Shown in pieces: positions 18,300-26,395 of a DNA stretch of 64,000 bases. Made by a program: the position numbers and the translations under genes. The first letter of the stretch is position 1, and the number at the start of each line of letters is the position of its first letter. The notes beneath the pieces were generated by a model, which saw only the letters and a list, made by a program, of their open reading frames with translations, searched no databases and was not told where the DNA came from. Source of the stretch: Planctomycetaceae bacterium (GTDB lineage: Bacteria; Planctomycetota; Planctomycetia; Pirellulales; Pirellulaceae); assembly GCA_027487485.1 (NCBI GenBank), contig JAIYDN010000069.1, positions 33,197 to 97,196 of the forward strand, given 5' to 3'.

Positions 18300-18989
18300 A
18301 TGCCCTCTCCAAGTTCACCGATCCTGGTTGCAACCGAAATTCGCAAGGTCTACCAAACCCCTTCGGAAGAAATCGTCGTTCTCAATGGCGTTTCCTTCGC
18401 GTTGCAAGCCGGCGAAAATATGGCGATTGTCGGGCCAAGCGGAGCAGGAAAATCCACCTTGCTGCAAATTCTTGGGGCTCTAGATCGTCCAACCAGCGGG
18501 TCGGTTTCCGTGGGTGGTGTCGACCCCTTTACGATGAACGAGAATCAACAAGCCCGATTCCGAAATGAAAAGATTGGGTTCATCTTTCAGGACCATCATT
18601 TGCTTCCCCAGTGGAACGTTCTCGAGAACACTTTGTTACCCGCTTTAGCTAACGGGAATCCATCCGTCGAAGTTCGTGACCGTGCTGTTCGGCTCTTGGA
18701 ACGAGTCGGGCTCCAGCATCGAATGACCCATTTGCCAAGTCAGTTATCGGGTGGCGAGCGTGAACGCGTCGCCGTGGCTCGATCGTTGCTTCTGAAGCCG
18801 ATGGTTGTTCTCGCAGACGAACCGACGGGGAACCTAGATCGACACTCCGCAGAGAATGTTTCGCAGCTTCTGCTCGAAGTACCCCAAGAAGAGAATACGG
18901 TCCTGATCGTCGTGACTCACTCGAGTACGCTGGCAGCCAAAATGCAGCGATGCTACGAACTCAATGCCGGCAAATTGCAGCTCACTTAG
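18300..18989 (+). CDS. ABC transporter ATP-binding protein, LolD/MacB type
   Basis: This is a 229-residue ATPase subunit with Walker A GPSGAGKST, Q-loop 'FIFQDHHLLPQWNVLENT', signature LSGGERERVAVARSL and Walker B 'VVLADEPTGNLD'. The wording is that of the LolD/MacB/FtsE group, which powers lipoprotein release or efflux through FtsX-like permeases. No permease gene lies on either side, so its partner must be elsewhere. It follows nhaD by 12 bases and precedes the Nudix gene by one base, indicating a shared transcript. Confidence 0.88.
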   Translation: MPSPSSPILVATEIRKVYQTPSEEIVVLNGVSFALQAGENMAIVGPSGAGKSTLLQILGALDRPTSGSVSVGGVDPFTMNENQQARFRNEKIGFIFQDHHLLPQWNVLENTLLPALANGNPSVEVRDRAVRLLERVGLQHRMTHLPSQLSGGERERVAVARSLLLKPMVVLADEPTGNLDRHSAENVSQLLLEVPQEENTVLIVVTHSSTLAAKMQRCYELNAGKLQLT

Positions 18990-18990
18990 T

Positions 18991-19506
18991 ATGAAAAAGA
19001 AGATCTTCCAGGCAAAGCGGTTTTATGTGCAGGAAGTCACGGAGACCTTGGCAGATGGCTCGCATCTGGTTCGAAACATTGTCAGGCACCCAGGGGCGGT
19101 CGTCATATTGCCATTGGTCGATGAAAATCACGTCTGTTTGATTCGCACTTATCGAGTTGCCATCGATGCTTGGCATCTTGAGCTACCAGCAGGAACGTTA
19201 GACAAATCGCTTTCGCCATTGGAGACTGCACACTTAGAATTGCAGGAAGAAACAGGTTATCGCGCTGCTCGTATGAACTTGATCCATACGTTTGCGATGT
19301 CCCCCGGGATACTTGATGAGAAGATGTACTTCTATGCGGCTCATGGTTTGACTGCTGGTGAAGTTTCGCGAGAAGTCGGTGAACAGATGGATAACGTTCT
19401 TTTATCTTGGGCAGAGATCGACACGCTTCTGCGAGACAAAATGATTCGCGACGCTAAAACGTTAGCCGCTTTGCTCTGGTACATGCGCTATCGCGATTAC
19501 GCCTAA
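18991..19506 (+). CDS. Nudix hydrolase, ADP-ribose pyrophosphatase-like
   Basis: This 171-residue protein is a probable nucleoside-diphosphate-sugar pyrophosphatase. Its Nudix box begins at 'PAGTLDKSLSPLETAHLELQ' and runs on into EETGY. The metal-binding glutamates of the ELQEE core are present. Two usual positions differ: the early Glu is Leu, and the Arg before the core is Leu. The start at 18991 is taken because it follows the ABC ATPase stop by one base and gives MKKKIFQAKRFYV, a typical NUDT5/NudF-like start. It ends a tight plus-strand run. Confidence 0.82.
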   Translation: MKKKIFQAKRFYVQEVTETLADGSHLVRNIVRHPGAVVILPLVDENHVCLIRTYRVAIDAWHLELPAGTLDKSLSPLETAHLELQEETGYRAARMNLIHTFAMSPGILDEKMYFYAAHGLTAGEVSREVGEQMDNVLLSWAEIDTLLRDKMIRDAKTLAALLWYMRYRDYA

Positions 19507-19564
19507 AGAATTGGCGATGCTTAGCACGTACGCAAGGCTCATTGGCAATTAGCTTTTCACTTCA

Positions 19565-19638
19565 TTGAGCCGCTGGCGCTAGCCGCGTTGAGTTTCAATT
19601 CGTTGGATACGTGGTCGCGGCTAGCGCCTGCGGTTCAA
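19565..19638. repeat. Palindromic repeat of the gctagcgcc family
   Basis: The 23-bp arms at 19565-19587 and 19616-19638 match at 21 of 23 positions as inverted copies around a 28-bp loop. It lies between two converging genes and could form a bidirectional transcription stop. The rest of 19507-19729 holds nothing else I can identify. Confidence 0.65.
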
Positions 19639-19729
19639 GTTAGGGCAGAATCATTGCTCGTCAATTGGCGCCCAAGTAGCCGATGAGTGCGGTTTAGCTG
19701 TGCCGACGTGCCTAGCAACCGAAGCTGGC

Positions 19730-21091
19730 TTACTCGCCACGACCAAAATAGGACTGTAGATCTCCAGCGCCCACATTCAGCCAAGTCAGGTGGTTCCAGA
19801 ACACGACATTCTTTTCGTTCGTAGTCGATAAGGTTAGATCGACGCGAGGGCGTGTGCTGACAACCACAAGCTTCGGGACTCGTCCATGTTCGCGTTCAAT
19901 GAGCCGCAATGTGTCCCAGGTCTGAGTAGCCTTGTTGGAGGTCGCGATAGCCAGCCGATCCAAAAGCTGTGACGATTGCGACCGCGAACGAATTCGATCC
20001 GCTATCTCCGGCTTGGAATCGGAGATAGCCACGGTAATCACCCCTGAGTTTGTGCCGACGATATGGCTAACCAGAGTCGCAACAAACTCGATTGCAAGAT
20101 CTTCTAGATTGATCGTCGTATCCGTGATCTTGCCTACAGTCTTTGGGCGATGTAGATCCAAAAGGATGACATACTCTTGGCTATCTTCTTGTTGAAACTG
20201 CTTTACCACCAGTTCGTTGCGCTTGGCAGAAGATCGCCAATGGATTGCGCGTGGACTGTCGCCCGAACGATAGGAACGTAAGCCAAAAAATTCCCCTTCG
20301 TCCGATAGGGATCTCGTGCGGCGTTGCCGGTTGCTCAAGTTGCGAACGTCGAACAAGTCTTTCCATTCGGGAAGCAATCGTCCTATGGCTGGCTGAACAA
20401 TGAAGGTATCACCGCTGCGAGGAGGCAGGATACCCCGCATGAGGCCCATTGGGAATCGCGTGGTCAGCTCGGTTCCTAGGAACTGGTACTTTCCACGTCG
20501 CTGAGCTAGACAGCGATATTTTTGCGAACGGGTGGCATTCGGAGGAATCGAAGTAAAAAGCAAAGCGATCCCTTGAAAAACAGGAACGGATGCATCTTCC
20601 TTCGAGAGCAAGATCATTCGGTCATGAGCAAGAACCAACCAGCTACCCAGCCAGCGTTTTGGGTTGGTGATGCTGAGTTCAATATCGAACGGTTTCCTCG
20701 CATGGATAGATCTTGGTAATCGTCGGCGAGAATTCAGACCGTAAAGAGTTCTGCTGCAGACTCGCCATTGAACCAATAAAATTCCCAGCAGCGTCCCAGC
20801 TAGGATGATCAGCAGGTTGACGTCGCGCAGCACTGCACCGAGCAAGACAAAGGATGCCATGAACGCAACCTGCAAACCCTCGCGCGTCATACGTGTGGTG
20901 ACACGCTCCGACGAGTTGCTGATGGAGCGAAAAAATCGCAAAGGCCATTTTAGAATTTGGATTAGGATCGAAGCCCACCCTCTGGGCGCGGTTGTAGCGA
21001 TGGGTAGGCCCGATGATTTCGCCGAGACAGCGTTCCTGGTACGGGAGTCGATGGAGTTGTTTTGCATTGGAAAACTAACGCTTGCGATCAA
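19730..21091 (-). CDS. DUF58 domain-containing membrane protein
   Basis: The protein has 453 residues. Two hydrophobic segments at about 75-115 are followed by a beta-rich region. The DUF58 core follows, read as 'GEFFGLRSYRSGDSPRAIHW' then RSSAKRNELVVKQF, and then a von Willebrand A-like strand 'YVILLDLHRPK'. It is normally encoded with a MoxR ATPase, as here: its ATG overlaps the moxR stop (ATGA, 21088-21091). The pair is thought to act as a chaperone or insertion system for cofactor-containing or membrane proteins, but the client is unknown. Confidence 0.85.
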   Translation of the reverse strand: MIASVSFPMQNNSIDSRTRNAVSAKSSGLPIATTAPRGWASILIQILKWPLRFFRSISNSSERVTTRMTREGLQVAFMASFVLLGAVLRDVNLLIILAGTLLGILLVQWRVCSRTLYGLNSRRRLPRSIHARKPFDIELSITNPKRWLGSWLVLAHDRMILLSKEDASVPVFQGIALLFTSIPPNATRSQKYRCLAQRRGKYQFLGTELTTRFPMGLMRGILPPRSGDTFIVQPAIGRLLPEWKDLFDVRNLSNRQRRTRSLSDEGEFFGLRSYRSGDSPRAIHWRSSAKRNELVVKQFQQEDSQEYVILLDLHRPKTVGKITDTTINLEDLAIEFVATLVSHIVGTNSGVITVAISDSKPEIADRIRSRSQSSQLLDRLAIATSNKATQTWDTLRLIEREHGRVPKLVVVSTRPRVDLTLSTTNEKNVVFWNHLTWLNVGAGDLQSYFGRGE

Positions 21092-22023
21092 ACTGGAACA
21101 GGAACCGTTTCAAGACATCGCGTGATGATAGACTCGGCAATCGTTCGTTCACTGCCCGCGGCAAAACCACGCGGTAGAACACGGTGAGATAAAACAGGGA
21201 CCGCCATTTTTTTGACGTCATCAGGCACCACATAGTTTCTGCCTGATAGCATCGCCAACGCTTGCGCTGCACGATAGAAGGCGATTGCGCCACGTGTGCT
21301 TACCCCTACTTGAAGCTCGTGGCTGTTGCGTGATTTTTCAACGATATCCTGTAAATAATCGACGATCGAATCTTCGACTTGAACAGTCCGCGTGATTGCT
21401 TGAACGGCAGACACTTCTTCCAACGTGACGACCGGTTTTAATGTGTCAACAGGTTCGCCTGTTCGGTGCGATCGCAAAACACCTCGCTCCGCTTCACGAT
21501 TCGGGTACCCGACCTCAATCCGCATCATAAACCGATCCAGCTGACTTTCGGGCAATACGTAGGTACCTTCGAATTCGAAGGGATTTTGAGTCGCGATCAC
21601 AAGGAATGGGTCCGGCATAGAATATGTCTTGCCATCGACGCTCGCTTGACGTTCGCTCATGGCTTCTAGCAAAGCACTTTGGGTTCGCGGCGGCGCTCGA
21701 TTGATCTCATCACCCAAAATCACGTTGGCAAAGATTGGACCTTGATTGAACTTGAATTCGCCATCGTGAAAAACACTGCTACCGATGATATCGCTAGGCA
21801 GCAGGTCCGGTGTGAATTGCACCCGCGTGAACTTGCCATCAATACTTTTGGCAAGAGCTTTGGCGATCAAGGTTTTACCGACGCCTGGCACGTCTTCTAA
21901 TAAAATGTGCTCGCCGGCCATCAAGGCAACCAATGTCTTCCGGACCGCTTCTATTTTTCCGAGAACTACCGATTCTATGTTGGTTTGTAAACGTTTCAGT
22001 ACCGCCTGAGTCGACTCATTCAT
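21088..22023 (-). CDS. MoxR-family AAA+ ATPase
   Basis: This 311-residue cytoplasmic AAA ATPase of the MoxR/RavA group has Walker A 'LLEDVPGVGKTLIAKALA', Walker B 'VILGDEINRAPPRTQSALLE', sensor 1 'FLVIATQNPFEFEGTY' and the lid motif 'STRGAIAFYRAAQALAM'. It is translationally coupled to the DUF58 gene and follows the small DUF485 gene by about 37 bases, so the three may be one operon. The transglutaminase and VWA genes that often accompany this pair are absent here. Confidence 0.92.
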   Translation of the reverse strand: MNESTQAVLKRLQTNIESVVLGKIEAVRKTLVALMAGEHILLEDVPGVGKTLIAKALAKSIDGKFTRVQFTPDLLPSDIIGSSVFHDGEFKFNQGPIFANVILGDEINRAPPRTQSALLEAMSERQASVDGKTYSMPDPFLVIATQNPFEFEGTYVLPESQLDRFMMRIEVGYPNREAERGVLRSHRTGEPVDTLKPVVTLEEVSAVQAITRTVQVEDSIVDYLQDIVEKSRNSHELQVGVSTRGAIAFYRAAQALAMLSGRNYVVPDDVKKMAVPVLSHRVLPRGFAAGSERTIAESIITRCLETVPVPV

Positions 22024-22060
22024 TCAATTTGTCCGGTTGTTGCAAATGCGTGTAGCTAAA

Positions 22061-22345
22061 CTAGGATTTCGTTCGGCAATAATGTCCGTAGATGCCCGCA
22101 ATAACTAAAGCTAATCCGATTAGCCCGGCACCGTACCAAACTGTCGCAGGAACTCCGACAAACCGAAGGTTCGCGAACCAAGTATTCGCGAAAACACATA
22201 GACCAATAAAACCAAAATAAACCGTGGAGAAGACGGCGAGCAATTGCAACCCGATGGATTGGCGACGCTGAATCTCGGAACCAGATTCCGCTTCGACTTG
22301 GTTTTTGGAATGATGCATTTTTTGCAGTTGGGCGGATGACGACAA
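22061..22345 (-). CDS. Small DUF485-like two-helix membrane protein
   Basis: The protein has 94 residues with a hydrophilic N-terminus (1-30) and two membrane segments at about 33-53 and 67-86. The pattern 'VFSTVYFGFIGLCVFANTWF' and the closing 'IAGIYGHYCRTKS' resemble DUF485, a family usually found beside acetate/solute symporters such as ActP. No symporter is adjacent. An alternative start is the internal ATG giving MHHSKNQ (22318). The family call is moderate; the two-helix topology is clear. Confidence 0.6.
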   Translation of the reverse strand: MSSSAQLQKMHHSKNQVEAESGSEIQRRQSIGLQLLAVFSTVYFGFIGLCVFANTWFANLRFVGVPATVWYGAGLIGLALVIAGIYGHYCRTKS

Positions 22346-22538
22346 ACGGGAGACAAGGTTCGAAACGGGGGGAGAGGCCGACTGGGTTCCGATGATACCG
22401 ATTGTATCAGCAGGGCAGACTAAAATGTAGCCGCTAGGTCCTTTGCATGCACCGATTTCAAGACCTAGACTGAGTAATCTCCTCGAACCACTGTGTTTTG
22501 CTGTTCGATGGGCTCAACTACCCTCTCTCAGGCCATCC

Positions 22539-22883
22539 ATGAGCTTAAGCTTACTGATTGACCAACTCAGTGAACAACTGCCAAACGCATCAGAACGTCG
22601 CTTGGCTTGTTTGGCCATGCTTGTTTGCGATCGTTCCCCAACCTTGGCATGCCTCAACGACAAACCGAGTTTTTTGTCGCTTTTAGACGATATCAACTTG
22701 AAGATACAGTCGTTGGACGATCAGCATGCTGCGGTTGCTTTGGAGCTTGACTCGCTGGCACAAACGGAGCCATGCGAATTTGAGCCGAAGCATATTTGGA
22801 CGTTGATTCGCGCGATTAAGGTCCAAAGTCAGTTTGTCGACCTGCTAACCGGGGTCAAAACTGAACAAGAAGTAAGCAATTAA
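22539..22883 (+). CDS. Hypothetical small helical protein
   Basis: I do not recognise this 114-residue protein. It begins MSLSLLIDQLSEQLPNASE and is predicted to be mostly helical and soluble, with three scattered cysteines and no signal peptide. The frame stays open upstream to a TTG at 22443, but the ATG at 22539 gives a more protein-like start. Its composition is normal for the window. It stands alone between the DUF485 gene (opposite strand) and the YdeI gene. Confidence 0.5.
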   Translation: MSLSLLIDQLSEQLPNASERRLACLAMLVCDRSPTLACLNDKPSFLSLLDDINLKIQSLDDQHAAVALELDSLAQTEPCEFEPKHIWTLIRAIKVQSQFVDLLTGVKTEQEVSN

Positions 22884-22947
22884 GCCACCAAAAAACCGGA
22901 ATCGACATGCCGATTGCATCAACACGTTTGCAATTGGCTTCCTGGGT

Positions 22948-23571
22948 TCATCGCTCCATTGCACCCTTGCCCGCTAAAATTTTGTCGCGAAACTTGTTGA
23001 TTCTGGAAACTCGCGTTCCTGAATTTTTGGCCGAGTTGAGGTTGATGACGTAACTTCTCTGTCGTCCCGGAGTAAGACGGTGAAAAGCGTCAGCAAGTTC
23101 TGCATCACACTTCATGGCTTCCATAAGTTCCTCCGGCAATACGATCGGCCCAACTTCCGTCTTGACTGGCTGGTCACCAGTCTCCGCATAACGCATCGCC
23201 TCTTCGAGATAAGACTTGATGACTTCCTCCCTGGCCGTAACTTGAGCGTTCTCGATAAATCGGATCATATCCGGGTGGGGTGTATTCGGTCCCGATTTTT
23301 CTAATAGCCCGTGCTCGTCTTTCAAAAGAGCAGCGTGGAAGAAACTAATGCGAAAGTCTTTGCGGAGCGCGCCAAAAATCACAATGTTCTTTTCGCAATG
23401 CATGTAGCATGGATGTCCCCATTTCAATGTCTCCGTCAGCCCAACTTCGAGACAAATTCGCCGGAGCTCCTGAAGACCAACGTTCCATGGCCGAGTCGAA
23501 CAGTCTGGCGTCGCAAATCGACTGCAACGCCCACATCCTTTTGAAAAATAATCTTCAATGTCAAGAATCAT
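22948..23571 (-). CDS. YdeI/OmpD-associated (DUF1801-type) family protein
   Basis: The protein is about 207 residues from the chosen ATG at 23571 (MILDIEDYFSKGCGRC). A longer start at 23604 is possible. It has an N-terminal Cys cluster (GCGRCSRFATPDC), a DUF1801-like core 'TLKWGHPCYMHCEKNIVIFG', and a C-terminal YdeI segment 'LTPGRQRSYVINLNSAKNSG' with a following Arg/Lys-rich helix. Members are linked to bacteriocin or peptide resistance in some bacteria, but the biochemical role is unknown. The gene is convergent with nothing and appears monocistronic. Confidence 0.78.
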   Translation of the reverse strand: MILDIEDYFSKGCGRCSRFATPDCSTRPWNVGLQELRRICLEVGLTETLKWGHPCYMHCEKNIVIFGALRKDFRISFFHAALLKDEHGLLEKSGPNTPHPDMIRFIENAQVTAREEVIKSYLEEAMRYAETGDQPVKTEVGPIVLPEELMEAMKCDAELADAFHRLTPGRQRSYVINLNSAKNSGTRVSRINKFRDKILAGKGAMER

Positions 23572-23751
23572 GTCATTAACTCTTCTTTGTTTTCGTTGCC
23601 CCAAAGGGTAGCACGTTCACTTTGAGCCTTCAATGCAGCAGGAATTGTTGACAAATGGTACGTTGGCTAATACTCTGACCGATTGATTTTACCTTCCCAC
23701 CTGTCTTTCAAGCTCTCCTTCCCTCCCACCCCTTCCTTAGGAAGTTTCAAC

Positions 23752-24969
23752 ATGATTCAACTCGCCTTCATATTCTACATGGGTTTCGTCGGCGAGTGGT
23801 CTCAGTTTCGCGGCAACAATTCGGACGCTCACGCGGTAAATGTTCAAGTTCCCATGGAATGGTCCGATACCAAAAACGTGGATTGGAAGATCAAGATCCC
23901 AGGGTTGGGTTGGTCTTCTCCTGTCGTAGTCAACGACAAAATCTTTGTAACGACTGCCGTTGCCAATGGCGAAGGGCTTTCACTGCGAGCGATGTCGATC
24001 GATGCAAACACCGGGAAAACTCTTTGGGATCAAGAAATCCAGTCGGTTGCCAAAGCACCCTCGATTCATTCCAAGAACAGCCATGCGAGCCCAACCCCCA
24101 TCGTGCGGGATGGATCTGTTTTCGTCCACTTTGGGACACTCGGAACCGCCCGTTTGGAGGCATCGACTGGAACGATCCAATGGTTATGCAACGAGCTCGA
24201 TTACCCACCCATGCACGGCAGCGGCGGCTCGCCCGTCTTGCGAGATGGCAAACTGGTGATTGTTTGCGATGGCAGTACCAATCCATTCGTGTGCGCGATC
24301 AACGCAGAAACAGGAAAGGTAGCATGGAAAACACCAAGATCGGTTCCAGCCAAAATCAGTCATTCCTTCGTCACTGTGAATATTGCTGATGTGGATGGCA
24401 AGCCACAAGTCCTGGCCCCGGGACCAGATCATTTCGCAGCCTACGATTTGCAAACAGGAAACGAGCTCTGGCGAGTCATGGCCCCCGGTTGGTCGGTCTG
24501 CCCCCAGCCAGTTCTTTTTGAAGATCTTGTTATCTACAATCATGATTATGACAACCCCGAACTCATGGCGGTCAAGCTAGGTGGAAAAGGGGATGTAACG
24601 GAATCGAATGTCGTCTGGAAATCGCAACGCGGTGCTCCCAGCACCCCAACACCTCTCTTGATTGGTGGTGACCTTTACTTTGTGTCGGACAACGGCGTTG
24701 CGAGCTGCGTCGATGCAAAAACCGGCCAAAGGCACTGGATGGAACGATTAGGAGGTAACTATTCAGCCTCGCCCGTTTACGTGAATGGATTGGTGCTGTT
24801 TATGAACGAGACAGGTGTTGCAACCTGGATTCAGCCCAAACAGACCTTTCAAGTGGTCGGGAAAAACGAAGTTTCAGGAAGAACCTTTGCAACGCCTGCC
24901 TTCTCGAACGATGCCATGTACTTGCGGACCGACGAACACCTGCTGAAGATCCGAACGAGCACGCCCTGA
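23752..24969 (+). CDS. PQQ-like beta-propeller repeat protein (BamB-like), exported
   Basis: The protein has 405 residues from ATG 23752, which has an AGGAAG ribosome-binding site just before it; the longer TTG frame from 23683 is unlikely. A short hydrophobic segment at the start is followed by 'WSQFRGNNSDAHAVN', the usual opening of planctomycete PQQ-repeat proteins. Propeller blades with the A-x-D-x-x-T-G-x-x-x-W pattern recur (for example 'SIDANTGKTLWDQEI', 'AINAETGKVAWKTP', 'AYDLQTGNELWRV', 'CVDAKTGQRHWMERL'). No heme or enzyme domain is fused, so it is a scaffold or binding propeller rather than a proven dehydrogenase. Confidence 0.85.
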   Translation: MIQLAFIFYMGFVGEWSQFRGNNSDAHAVNVQVPMEWSDTKNVDWKIKIPGLGWSSPVVVNDKIFVTTAVANGEGLSLRAMSIDANTGKTLWDQEIQSVAKAPSIHSKNSHASPTPIVRDGSVFVHFGTLGTARLEASTGTIQWLCNELDYPPMHGSGGSPVLRDGKLVIVCDGSTNPFVCAINAETGKVAWKTPRSVPAKISHSFVTVNIADVDGKPQVLAPGPDHFAAYDLQTGNELWRVMAPGWSVCPQPVLFEDLVIYNHDYDNPELMAVKLGGKGDVTESNVVWKSQRGAPSTPTPLLIGGDLYFVSDNGVASCVDAKTGQRHWMERLGGNYSASPVYVNGLVLFMNETGVATWIQPKQTFQVVGKNEVSGRTFATPAFSNDAMYLRTDEHLLKIRTSTP

Positions 24970-25030
24970 ACATAAAATTGCAATGCTGCACGACAGTGCT
25001 CTAGCAATTCTGCAAGGTAATATCCTTGAA

Positions 25031-26395
25031 CTACTGTGCGATGAAAATTTGCAAATAGCGTTCGGCACCCGTCCCCACATAGGCATTGCAAGCGAACCGG
25101 TCGTTGCTCAAAAAATGAACAGCACCGGTGAGTTGCATATTGTTAGACTCGATGTCGCTTCTGTCTGTGACAAAGCGGCTTATTCCAGTTGCAAGATCGA
25201 TGCAGACGATTCTTTGGTCGCTCAAGAATGCACATCGGCTTCCATCTTGGCTTAGCGAGATTTGACTATCGATAGATGTTGCGAGCTCACTGACTTGGTC
25301 CAGTCGTCCGCCTGCCGTTTCGACACAACACAACTGCACAACCGATCGTTCGTCTTTCATCGGAAAGTAAAGTCTGTCACCCGAAGGGGAAGAAACCAGC
25401 CAGCTCCGAGGTCCTTGGATGCCGGGATACGTTCTCTCTGCGGTGAAGGTGAGACGCCGTTGACGGCAACCCGCAATCGGAGCCAAGCGATCGCTCATTC
25501 TTGTAACGCGTTGATCTGGATGGTCGCTCGTCAAAAGCAGCTCCGCTTCGTCTGGTAAATCGCAAAGGAAGACTTCCTGGAACTCCCGTCCTGAATCGGA
25601 AACAATGGTTCCTTGGAACGCGAGAGCAAGCGTCGGAACCGCTGCTTCTGATTTTTGATATCCCTTGCTACCTACCCAACACTCTTCAACCGCTTGGCAG
25701 ATCTCATCGGATCCTGGAGATGGGCGGGGTTGAATCGTCGCAGCAAGAAAAGCGGAGAAACTGCCGTCGAAGTTATGCTCGTCGCATCGACCGAACTCGG
25801 GGGATTCAATCTGTTTGAACGAGCTATAACGCTTCGGAACCATAAACCCCACGGTACGAGCATCGCGAATCGCAGGGTCTATCTGAGATTGCGATTCCAA
25901 ATGGTAATCGTTGTACGTGAAGCTAATCCAGCCAAGATCGTTCCAGCTATGTGCGTGTGTTCCGCCACTCAGAACACCCCATGAATCAAAAGAGGGGTGA
26001 TGGTGTTGGACAACTCGTGGTTCCGCATGCATCCAGTGAACGTCCCCTAAGGAGCGCTGATGCCAATTCAAGATGGCACCGAATCTTCGAGCGGCTGTGT
26101 ACGGAAAAGCTTCCGTGCAACATTCAAGACCATGAATGAACACGATCTGATTCATGCTCGGATGAAATGCTGCGGCCCCCACCCCCGGTCCAGCGATGGT
26201 GGGTTTTACGGTTTCGTATAACCGAGATATCTCACCCGAATCGACAGATACCATTTCGATCGCATGGGTGCGAGCGATATGCGAATCCTCATTGCGCGTA
26301 TCGTAAACAATCCATTTTCCATCTGGAGAGATTGACTGTCGACGATTCAGCGTGTGACCGTAATTGCCAAAGGTAATTTGTCGAAAGCGAAGCAT
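25031..26395 (-). CDS. DUF3748 (YidR-like) beta-propeller protein
   Basis: The protein has 454 residues. From memory it aligns along its length with E. coli YidR (DUF3748): 'QITFGNYGHTLNRRQSISPD' near the start, 'FHPSMNQIVFIHGLE', GGTHAHSWNDLGWISFTYND, 'PSPGSDEICQAVEECWVG', 'QRRLTFTAERTYPGIQGPR' and 'GDRLYFPMKDERSVVQL'. These are TolB-like propeller blades. The function is unknown. Its start codon overlaps the stop of the upstream Tat-exported protein gene (TAATG at 26393-26397), so the two are coupled. No signal peptide is seen on this partner. Confidence 0.82.
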   Translation of the reverse strand: MLRFRQITFGNYGHTLNRRQSISPDGKWIVYDTRNEDSHIARTHAIEMVSVDSGEISRLYETVKPTIAGPGVGAAAFHPSMNQIVFIHGLECCTEAFPYTAARRFGAILNWHQRSLGDVHWMHAEPRVVQHHHPSFDSWGVLSGGTHAHSWNDLGWISFTYNDYHLESQSQIDPAIRDARTVGFMVPKRYSSFKQIESPEFGRCDEHNFDGSFSAFLAATIQPRPSPGSDEICQAVEECWVGSKGYQKSEAAVPTLALAFQGTIVSDSGREFQEVFLCDLPDEAELLLTSDHPDQRVTRMSDRLAPIAGCRQRRLTFTAERTYPGIQGPRSWLVSSPSGDRLYFPMKDERSVVQLCCVETAGGRLDQVSELATSIDSQISLSQDGSRCAFLSDQRIVCIDLATGISRFVTDRSDIESNNMQLTGAVHFLSNDRFACNAYVGTGAERYLQIFIAQ

